Source of the DNA: Pyrodictiaceae archaeon
Lineage (GTDB): Archaea; Thermoproteota; Thermoprotei_A; Sulfolobales; Pyrodictiaceae
Length of the DNA stretch: 8,493 bases
Assembly: GCA_027046525.1 (NCBI GenBank)
Contig: JALTYD010000263.1
Coordinates: 1 to 8,493 of the forward strand
Reading direction: 5' to 3'
Shown: positions 1 to 5,420 of the stretch, one piece after another
Numbering within the stretch: position 1 is the stretch's first letter
How the letters are laid out: each line of letters begins with the position of its first letter
The notes under the pieces: generated by a model
Database searches by the model: none
Told to the model about the DNA's origin: nothing
The model's input: the letters and a program-made list of their open reading frames with translations, nothing else
Translations under genes and position numbers: made by a program

Positions 1-174
1 ACCATCTACTACGACCCATGGGACACTCCAAGGTCTAGACTTGGTGAAGTTCTTAGGACTAGATATATCTACTAGTCTTATTTTATCGATTAGATCTACT
101 TCTACAAGATTTTTTACAAGTCTATAACTAGATGCACATGTAGGATGTATAACTATTGTTATTTCTTTTTCCAA
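1..174 (-). CDS. Thioredoxin-fold protein with CxxS motif (partial, 3' end beyond window)
   Basis: This is the N-terminal 58 codons of a minus-strand gene that leaves the window at base 1. The start is TTG at 174-172. An in-frame TAA at 189-187 rules out an upstream start, and a clear Shine-Dalgarno (AAGGAGAT, 188-181) sits just before it. The translation has a beta strand (ITIVIHP), then Pro-Thr-Cys-Ala-Ser-Ser with Cys13, helix-like residues 18-29, a second strand (IRLVDIS) and Ser-Val-Pro-Trp-Val-Val-Val-Asp-Gly at 50-58. That order matches a thioredoxin/glutaredoxin fold: an active-site Cys at the start of helix 1 and a cis-Pro loop before strand 3. The motif is monothiol-like (CASS) rather than CxxC. 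It lies 32 nt downstream of the glycosyltransferase and is probably its operon partner. A disulfide or redox role is inferred from the fold only. Confidence 0.8.
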   Translation of the reverse strand, partial: MEKEITIVIHPTCASSYRLVKNLVEVDLIDKIRLVDISSPKNFTKSRPWSVPWVVVDG

Positions 175-206
175 CTTATAATCTCCTTACAGCAGTATTC
201 TACTGC

Positions 207-1280
207 CTAGTAGCTTAGTATATTTCTATAGATTTTAAGTAGTTTTATAGCAACAGTACTAGCACTATGGTTTTCTATGACCCATAGTCTTTGTTGTTCT
301 GATAGCTTTTCTCTATACTTCTTATCTGATACTAGTAGTTCTAGGATGTTTCTCAGATTTTTCTCGCTGTAGTGTATTTCTGGGAAGCTTGTTTCTCCAT
401 AGTACTTCTTATGCCAGGTATTTACTACTGGTTTTTTACAAGCCATTGCTTCTAGTGCAGTTACTCCAAATACATGATTTCTACTCAGAGCAGGTACTAC
501 TATATCTGATACTCCATAGAGACCGGGCATTAAGCTATTAGGTACTGGTTTGATGAACTTTATTCTACTCTTTAAGTCTAGTTTTTCTACGAGATCTAAG
601 AGTCTTTTATAGTCAGGACCTCTACTAGATAGTACTAGTCTATAGTTATCTACACCGAGTCTAGCAAGTGTTTTTACGAGGAGATCTTGTCCTTTTGTCG
701 AGAAGTTTATAGTTAGTGGAGAAGTTATGAGTAGATCTACTCCATCGTGTAGTTCTTCGAAGAATTCTCTATACTTGGTGGAAGAACTAGGAGAAAACAT
801 CTTTGTATCAATAGGGTGAGGCAGATATTCTACATTCTTATCTACATCTATACTCTCTACGTGTTTGATAAGATTAGGAGTTGATACTATGACTGTCTGT
901 GTGTTCTTCAATGCATATTTCTTAGGTTTTATATTAACTGTATCTAGTAGATTTCTAGGACTAGTTGCTAGCCGGATATCACTACCATGTATATGTACGA
1001 GGTATTTCTTATGTAGGAGTGCTGAGAGATAAGCATATTTGTAGAGATAGTGTACATGTATTAGATCCCACTTCTCCCAGAGTTTTCGTATGAGAGAGAA
1101 TACTGAGTTAATACTGATTCTTAGACTAGATGCATAATTTGTTCTAGTATGGTGTACTCTAAGAATATTGTTCTTCTTGGTGCCGAGTACGAGTAGCTCT
1201 ATATCTAGGCCTCTTCTACGTAGTTCTCTTACTAGTGTGTATCCTGTATTAGCGATATCATTTAGGTGGAGTATCTTCAT
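207..1280 (-). CDS. GT-B glycosyltransferase, GT4-like
   Basis: This 357-residue protein probably transfers a sugar from an activated donor to a lipid, protein or polysaccharide acceptor on the cytoplasmic face of the membrane. The N-terminal Rossmann half starts MKILHLNDIANTGY and contains LIHVHYLY (73-80) and HIHGSDIR (96-103). A linker-strand region with YLPHPIDTKMF (152-162) leads into the donor-binding half. That half carries a nucleotide-sugar-type segment around 265-286 (NHVFG, then TALEAMACKKPVV). The second Glu of the GT4 EX7E motif is present (Glu277), but the first is His269. I see no membrane segment or signal peptide. The ATG start has AGGAG at 1295-1291. It sits 24 nt after the ATP-grasp gene and 32 nt before the thioredoxin-fold gene. 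The family is secure; donor and acceptor are unknown. Confidence 0.92.
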   Translation of the reverse strand: MKILHLNDIANTGYTLVRELRRRGLDIELLVLGTKKNNILRVHHTRTNYASSLRISINSVFSLIRKLWEKWDLIHVHYLYKYAYLSALLHKKYLVHIHGSDIRLATSPRNLLDTVNIKPKKYALKNTQTVIVSTPNLIKHVESIDVDKNVEYLPHPIDTKMFSPSSSTKYREFFEELHDGVDLLITSPLTINFSTKGQDLLVKTLARLGVDNYRLVLSSRGPDYKRLLDLVEKLDLKSRIKFIKPVPNSLMPGLYGVSDIVVPALSRNHVFGVTALEAMACKKPVVNTWHKKYYGETSFPEIHYSEKNLRNILELLVSDKKYREKLSEQQRLWVIENHSASTVAIKLLKIYRNILSY

Positions 1281-1304
1281 TCTCTAACTACTCCTAGATA
1301 GCTA

Positions 1305-2360
1305 TTAAGCTGTATTTATGCTCCTAGTTATGTCTTTAAAGCTAATGGCTATTGGTTCATTATCAGTACTCCTTATTGTGAAATAACCTGGTTTTACAGA
1401 GTTCCTAGGTGGTATTTTCTCAGTATCTTCGCCGAGTGCGTGTTTAACGTAGAAGTAGGGTATGTTTAGCCCAGCGATAGTGTATATGTATGCAGACATA
1501 TGTAGTCTACCAGCATTCACCTCGGTAACTACTAGTCTACTATCACTATACTTGTCTTCTGCTTTTACATCAACAGTATATACTCCGTGGGGGTTTGGAT
1601 CTATAGCTTTTATAGTATCTTCTGCTAGAGAGTTAAGTTTATCATCATGTATAGTTACACCTAGATTTATATTACCAGTTACACCTGTTGGCGAGATATT
1701 CTTCATGAAGTATCTTAGTCTTAGATATCCACCACTAAGTACTAGTCTACCTTTATTGTATAAGCCTATCCAGCTTAGATTTCTACCTCTCAGTAGCTTA
1801 GTTGTTATGAATTCTCCATATCCATCCCAGTAGTCTATCCATACTCTAGCTTGTAGTGGTGTATATACTAGTAGTGATCTTGATCCACCACTACCTCTCC
1901 TCTTCCTCACCCATAGAGGAGGATTAATCTTTGTAAATGCTTCTAGTATATCTCTACGATTCTGTATTAGTATTGTAGGTGGCTGGTAGACGTGCTGGCG
2001 GATAACATTGTATGTAGTCCATTTATCTTGGCATATCTCTATAGTGTTATGGTCTGGGAGCATTACATTTGTTTCTAGTTTATCTCTATATTTAGAAACA
2101 GTATAGACTTCTGGATCAGGAGATGGTATTAGTAGATCAGCTTTCTCACTCCTAACTATCTTGTTAAGTTTGCTTATATAGTTGGGTGAGTCTGCTGGTG
2201 GTACAAGATATGTTTTCTCTACGTATCGACTCCCTAGTAGTAGATTATACCTATCTGAGTCTACTCCTACTAGTCTATACTCATTGTATTGTTTTAGCGA
2301 TCTTGCTATTCCTTGTGCAGTATTTCCGCCAATTCCAGTTAGTATAATAGTTTTCTTCAA
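1305..2360 (-). CDS. ATP-grasp ligase-like protein (carbamoyl-phosphate-synthase-like)
   Basis: ATP-grasp enzymes use ATP to activate a carboxylate as an acylphosphate, which an amine or thiol then attacks. This one has an N-terminal pre-ATP-grasp Rossmann domain: ILTGIGGNTAQGIARSL, then LVGVDSD, and IPSPDPEVY around 81-89. The nucleotide-binding strands follow, with WVRKRRGSGGSRS (153-165) and EFITTKLLRG (186-195). The metal and ATP site is VYTVDVK (263-269) and TEVNAGR (282-288). Residue numbers count from an upstream in-frame GTG at 2369. I prefer TTG at 2360 (351 aa, reading MKKTIILTGIGG) because GGTG at 2370-2367 is then a well-spaced Shine-Dalgarno. It is far shorter than CarB (about 1050 aa) and no CarA is visible, so it is not carbamoyl phosphate synthase. 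It resembles PylC/CarB-like single-module ATP-grasp proteins. It is first in a probable operon with a glycosyltransferase. The substrate is unknown. Confidence 0.88.
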   Translation of the reverse strand: MKKTIILTGIGGNTAQGIARSLKQYNEYRLVGVDSDRYNLLLGSRYVEKTYLVPPADSPNYISKLNKIVRSEKADLLIPSPDPEVYTVSKYRDKLETNVMLPDHNTIEICQDKWTTYNVIRQHVYQPPTILIQNRRDILEAFTKINPPLWVRKRRGSGGSRSLLVYTPLQARVWIDYWDGYGEFITTKLLRGRNLSWIGLYNKGRLVLSGGYLRLRYFMKNISPTGVTGNINLGVTIHDDKLNSLAEDTIKAIDPNPHGVYTVDVKAEDKYSDSRLVVTEVNAGRLHMSAYIYTIAGLNIPYFYVKHALGEDTEKIPPRNSVKPGYFTIRSTDNEPIAISFKDITRSINTA

Positions 2361-2369
2361 TAGATGCAC

Positions 2370-2422
2370 CAGATGTATAAGACGCCTATCATTGGGACAA
2401 ATGTATACTAATTAATTTTTCG
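2370..2422 (-). promoter_or_regulatory. Candidate promoter of the ATP-grasp/glycosyltransferase operon
   Basis: On the minus strand, CGAAAAATTAATTA (2422-2409) reads as a purine/A-rich BRE-like element followed by an AT-rich TATA-like box. Archaeal initiation about 26 nt downstream would fall near 2387. That leaves a leader of about 27 nt carrying GGTG (2370-2367), six bases before the TTG at 2360. Position and composition support this; no transcript start can be seen from sequence. Confidence 0.4.
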
Positions 2423-2424
2423 AA

Positions 2425-2459
2425 AAATGTAGAGTAGTGAAGCTAGAATTTCTACTCTA
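2425..2459 (-). terminator. Possible terminator after the nitroreductase gene
   Basis: In the minus-strand transcript, TAGAGTAG (2459-2452) can pair with CTACTCTA (2437-2430) in a perfect 8-bp stem with a 14-nt loop. It is followed directly by CATTTTT, ending near 2423. A stem plus U-run, 43 nt past the nitroreductase stop and directly before the next promoter, fits a transcript end. The stem is AT-rich and would be weak at high temperature, so the U-run may matter more. Its left arm can also pair with an alternative upstream arm (2464-2469). Confidence 0.35.
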
Positions 2460-2468
2460 TAGCAGAGT

Positions 2469-2483
2469 ATAGACTTAGTCTAT
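2469..2483. repeat. 15-nt near-perfect palindrome ATAGACT-T-AGTCTAT
   Basis: Seven-base arms flank a single central base, 19 nt downstream of the nitroreductase stop. The same two arms occur 11 bases apart at 6761-6785, around the putative TATA box of the S9 peptidase. It could be an operator or part of a 3'-end structure. The arm sequence also occurs singly elsewhere in the window inside CTA-rich codons, so chance is possible. Confidence 0.4.
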
Positions 2484-2501
2484 TTACACAGAGATGCTAG
2501 T

Positions 2502-3212
2502 CTAGTAGGTAGTTCTAAATCCGGTAGTAGATAGGCATTCTAGTATATTTCTATGAGCTTTATCATAGTATTTATTTCTCGAGAATATGTAGTTGAAGAC
2601 TCTATCTGCTTTATCACCATATACTTCGAGGACACTCTTAGCTTTACTCCTATAGTCGCTATAAGTATCAATATCAGTAAGCTGATCTAATGGTTGTCTA
2701 GGTCTTTTTCTAGGTTTTTCTCTAGGTTTACCGATTGTTAAACCTAGTACAGGGATAGTATACTTTGGAGTCTCTAGTATTTCTGCTACTCTGCACGGAT
2801 CTTCATATACAGCTATGAAAGTTACACCATACCCTAATGACTCGGCTACTAGTGCTGCCCATCCAGCAGATATCCCTATATCTATGAGTGCTTCAGCGAA
2901 GTGGCTTAGTAGTGGTGTAAGACTCTTACCGTGTTCTTCTACTGCATTTACTATCTTAGCATAGTCTACTATGAATACTAGGAATACAGAAGAGTTAGCT
3001 ATATGGTTTTGTCCACCTAGTAGATCTGCTAGTTTCTTCTTTTTCTCAGTATTTTTTACTACTATAATAGTATATGGTTGTAGATTCCAGCCACTTGGTG
3101 CTCTCTGTGAAGCTCTCAGGATCTTGTCTAGATCACTACTAGGTATATCTTCTTCGAGATACTCTCTAATACTAACATGGCTATAGATAGTATCTAGACA
3201 CGAGCTAGACAT
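2502..3212 (-). CDS. NfsA-like nitroreductase-family FMN oxidoreductase
   Basis: This is an FMN-dependent NAD(P)H oxidoreductase of the nitroreductase superfamily, likely a cytosolic homodimer. The physiological acceptor (quinone, flavin, nitro compound or other) cannot be told from sequence. Counting from an upstream GTG at 3221, the FMN phosphate motif SIREY is at 17-21 and RAPSGWNLQPY is at 40-50. A helical segment with GISAGWAALVAESLGYG follows (116-132). The C-terminal GLTIGKPREKPRKRPRQPL (160-178) is the Gly-x-Pro...Pro-Arg-x-Pro signature of the NfsA/FRP branch. The 236-239 aa length matches that branch (about 240). I place the start at ATG 3212 because GGTG (3222-3219) is then a Shine-Dalgarno six bases upstream; the GTG at 3221 lies inside that site. 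It is 51 nt downstream of the class V PLP gene on the same strand and probably cotranscribed with it. Confidence 0.9.
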   Translation of the reverse strand: MSSSCLDTIYSHVSIREYLEEDIPSSDLDKILRASQRAPSGWNLQPYTIIVVKNTEKKKKLADLLGGQNHIANSSVFLVFIVDYAKIVNAVEEHGKSLTPLLSHFAEALIDIGISAGWAALVAESLGYGVTFIAVYEDPCRVAEILETPKYTIPVLGLTIGKPREKPRKRPRQPLDQLTDIDTYSDYRSKAKSVLEVYGDKADRVFNYIFSRNKYYDKAHRNILECLSTTGFRTTY

Positions 3213-3263
3213 TAAGTACACCAGTGTTAGTAAGCAGATCTAGTTTAGGAAATAAGTAGAGTG

Positions 3264-4451
3264 TTAAGTACTACTAGCTATCCTCTTAATTGCTTCTATG
3301 AATACCTCTACTTCTTCTAGTGTTGTATAGAAGTGCGGCGATACTCTAACTAGGCCAGGCCTAGCTGAGACTATGATTCCTTCTCTACGCAGTATTGATG
3401 CTACTCTGTAAGAGTCTTTGATTTTGAAAGAGACTATTGCTGCAAATCTATCCCGCGGAGTATAGAGAGTATATCCAGAATCCTCGATTCCATCCATTAG
3501 TTTTTCTACGAGCTTCTTTGTATGCAGCTCGTAGATATCGATAGCTTCATACTTCTTTATAAATCTAATAGCTTCAAGTGTACCCTCTACTGCTATAGCA
3601 GCCCATGTACCCCATTCTAGCATTGAAGCTTTACTAGGTTTCTTGTAGTCGCTTATATCGAAGGGTCTCTCGAAGAGTCTTTCTCTCCTAAGCATCCTCT
3701 CGACTACAGAGTCTTCAATAGCCATCCATCCAGCAAACATAGGCTCGAGTTCTTGGAGTAGATTCTTCTCAACATAGACAAATCCAGCTCCATGTAAGCC
3801 CATGAGCCACTTATAGCCACCTGTTAGTAGTACATCTACTCCTAGTTCTTCTACATCTACATCTACTACTCCTACAGCGTGGAAAGCATCACTAACTAGT
3901 ATAGCTCCATGATTGTGTGCAATCTCAGATACTGCTCGTAGATCTTCTCTATAGCCTGATAACCAGCCGACATAGTCGACAACAACAGCTACAGTATTAT
4001 CATCTACTAGTTTCTCGTAGTCATCTAGCTTAGTAGATCCATTGTATTCTTTGACTACTCTTACTTCGCTAATTAGTCCTCTACGTCTCATAGCGTGTAG
4101 TGTGTGGAAGCTCGTTGGGAAATTGAAAGGGCTTACAACAATGTTAGATCCAGGTTTTATCTTCAGAGATGCAAATACAGCATTTAGACCATAAGTAACT
4201 CCTGGTACAACTGCTACACAATCTTCATGTGCTCCAACTAGGCTAGCAAATTCTCTCCTAGCATTAACAATATCCTCTAGTACTTCTCTCCAAGGTTCTC
4301 CTTCTTCTCTCCAGAGATCTAGGAACCACTTAACTCTCTCGTAGACATCTAGTGTGAGAGGTCCTGCACCTGCATTATCAAAGTATATCTTCTTCTCTAC
4401 TATTGGTATCCTAGATCTAGCTCTCAGTACTTGGGGGTGTATATCCGCCAA
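3264..4451 (-). CDS. Class V aminotransferase-fold PLP enzyme without the desulfurase cysteine
   Basis: This 395-residue protein belongs to the fold-type I, class V PLP family (cysteine desulfurase, isopenicillin-N-epimerase-like, kynureninase-like). Visible features are IYFDNAGAGPL (22-32) at the N-terminus and VPGVTYGLN (82-90) at the phosphate-binding turn. LVSDAFHAVG (185-194) supplies Asp188 for the pyridine nitrogen, with His191 where desulfurases usually have Gln. LLTGGYKWLMG (208-218) carries the Schiff-base Lys214. The late segment SARPGLVRVSPHFYTT (362-377) has a likely carboxylate-binding Arg369. The catalytic Cys loop of SufS/IscS is absent, so sulfur mobilisation is unlikely; epimerase, lyase or transaminase chemistry is possible. 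TTG is the only reasonable start, since an in-frame TAG lies three codons upstream (4460-4458). It is first in a unit with the nitroreductase and divergent from the MDR-like gene. Confidence 0.9.
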   Translation of the reverse strand: MADIHPQVLRARSRIPIVEKKIYFDNAGAGPLTLDVYERVKWFLDLWREEGEPWREVLEDIVNARREFASLVGAHEDCVAVVPGVTYGLNAVFASLKIKPGSNIVVSPFNFPTSFHTLHAMRRRGLISEVRVVKEYNGSTKLDDYEKLVDDNTVAVVVDYVGWLSGYREDLRAVSEIAHNHGAILVSDAFHAVGVVDVDVEELGVDVLLTGGYKWLMGLHGAGFVYVEKNLLQELEPMFAGWMAIEDSVVERMLRRERLFERPFDISDYKKPSKASMLEWGTWAAIAVEGTLEAIRFIKKYEAIDIYELHTKKLVEKLMDGIEDSGYTLYTPRDRFAAIVSFKIKDSYRVASILRREGIIVSARPGLVRVSPHFYTTLEEVEVFIEAIKRIASST

Positions 4452-4480
4452 ATTTATCTACCAGTTAGAGGGATACATCA

Positions 4481-4490
4481 TTATATAAAA
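4481..4490. promoter_or_regulatory. Shared TATA-like box between divergent genes
   Basis: TTATATAAAA reads as a good archaeal TATA element on either strand. Measured from its centre, plus-strand initiation would fall near 4511, giving a leader of about 22 nt to the ATG at 4533. Minus-strand initiation would fall near 4460, giving a leader of about 9 nt to the TTG at 4451. The whole gap is only 81 bp and no second TATA-like box is obvious, so one element may serve both directions. Neither flank has a strong BRE. Confidence 0.5.
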
Positions 4491-4507
4491 AGAGATCTTG
4501 GAGTATT

Positions 4508-4522
4508 ACCTACCTAGTAGGT
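4508..4522. promoter_or_regulatory. Candidate operator palindrome ACCTAC-CTA-GTAGGT
   Basis: Perfect six-base arms flank three bases, placed where plus-strand transcription is predicted to begin and just before the MDR-like start codon. The right arm overlaps the likely Shine-Dalgarno (AGGTTGAT, 4519-4526). It could therefore act as an operator at the transcription start or as a small hairpin masking the ribosome site. CTAG/GTAG words are common here, which weakens the case. Confidence 0.35.
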
Positions 4523-4532
4523 TGATAGAATC

Positions 4533-5420
4533 ATGTCATCTAGTAGAAATAATGTACTTGAATGGGATGGAGAGCTAAGACTACTTGATAAACTAATCCC
4601 TCCTATCCCTAGAGAATGGGTACTTATTAGAGTAGAATATGCATACTGGGGTGGATTAGAAGAAGCACTAAGAAGTGGGATGTACTGGCCCTATAAGAAA
4701 CCTATAATTCTAGGTCTATCTGGCTCAGGTATAGTTGTAGAACTAGGAGTAGATGCTAGGAAGAAGTTATCTGGAGAATATGTTGCACCACACATACTAG
4801 GTAGTGAGATCCCTGGGCTGACAATCGATGGGTATCTAGCTGAGTATACTTCTCAGCCATCTAGTACTCTAGCAGTAGTACCTAGAGAGGAGTGGGCTCC
4901 TCTAACTCTATATGCAAGTATAGCATGTGGCTCTGCTGATATAGCTTCAGCAGCTACGAGTATATACGTGTATGGGCTTGGACTCTATGGTGTTCTAACA
5001 CTACTACTACTCAGCGATAGAGGCTACCGCTTATACTATAGTACGTATAAAGAGAAGAAGGTTAAGAGACTACTAGAAGATCTAGGTATAGATGCACAAC
5101 AAGTAAAACTAGAATCTACTAGTCCAGATGTAGTTATCGTATCTAGTCTCGATACTAGTGGACTAAGAACTATAAGAGAAGATACTAAGAAGATAGTAGT
5201 AACTCCTATCCACGAGCAACTGAGTCTTTACCCTAGAGGTATTAGTAAGACAGTTATCGAAGTAACACGTAGTGGAGATATAGAGTGTGTAAAAAAGCTA
5301 CTCGATGATATATGGAGTACACTCTCTAGATATATAGGAGTAGTAGAAGGACTACAAGTACCGCCTAGCGAGGGTGCACCACTATTAGGCTACTTATTCA
5401 TACTAGGTAGGAAAAATTAA
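4533..5420 (+). CDS. Divergent MDR (zinc-less alcohol-dehydrogenase-like) protein
   Basis: This 295-residue protein keeps the outline of a medium-chain dehydrogenase/reductase. A GroES-like N-terminal half has WVLIRVEYAYWGG (29-41), ILGLSGSGIVVELG (59-72; family form GHExxGxVxxVG) and GYLAEYTSQPSSTLAVVP (100-117). A Rossmann half has VYGLGLYG (146-153), a GxGxxG match, then LYYSTYKEKKVKRLLEDLGID. The Zn-site residues are replaced: the Cys-Gly-x-Asp/Ser segment reads Trp-Gly-Gly-Leu and Gly-His-Glu reads Gly-Leu-Ser. The structural four-Cys lobe is missing and the protein is about 50 residues short. Ser170 replaces the usual acidic residue after strand 2, which would fit NADP(H) rather than NAD(H) if a cofactor is bound. 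ATG 4533 is the only sensible start, since a TAG lies 13 nt upstream. It could be a reductase or a non-enzymatic relic. Confidence 0.8.
   Translation: MSSSRNNVLEWDGELRLLDKLIPPIPREWVLIRVEYAYWGGLEEALRSGMYWPYKKPIILGLSGSGIVVELGVDARKKLSGEYVAPHILGSEIPGLTIDGYLAEYTSQPSSTLAVVPREEWAPLTLYASIACGSADIASAATSIYVYGLGLYGVLTLLLLSDRGYRLYYSTYKEKKVKRLLEDLGIDAQQVKLESTSPDVVIVSSLDTSGLRTIREDTKKIVVTPIHEQLSLYPRGISKTVIEVTRSGDIECVKKLLDDIWSTLSRYIGVVEGLQVPPSEGAPLLGYLFILGRKN
5411..5416 (-). terminator. Oligo-T tract after the aminotransferase stop
   Basis: Immediately after its TAA (5419-5417), the minus-strand transcript reads TTTTTC. Oligo-U without a stem is a common archaeal termination signal. The run is short and lies inside the 3' end of the opposing MDR-like gene. 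Confidence 0.3.

Noticed and set aside
1462..1833. Plus-strand ORF of 123 aa opposite the ATP-grasp gene
   Set aside because: It is antisense to a well-supported gene, and its composition (Ser, Leu and Tyr rich) is that of a shadow frame. No motif or ribosome site was seen.
1305..2360. Naming the ATP-grasp protein carbamoyl phosphate synthase large subunit
   Set aside because: It is one third of CarB length with a single ATP-grasp module and no CarA nearby.
2182..2415. Plus-strand ORF of 77 aa overlapping the ATP-grasp start and promoter
   Set aside because: It is mostly antisense to coding sequence, has no recognisable domain, and its Cys/Arg-rich tail is intergenic.
2971..3186. Plus-strand ORF of 71 aa opposite the nitroreductase
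   Set aside because: It is antisense to the FMN-binding motifs of a clear gene. Its Phe-rich run comes from the Lys codons of the real frame.
3264..4451. Naming the class V enzyme a cysteine desulfurase
   Set aside because: The catalytic Cys loop is absent, and no Fe-S scaffold or Suf gene is adjacent.
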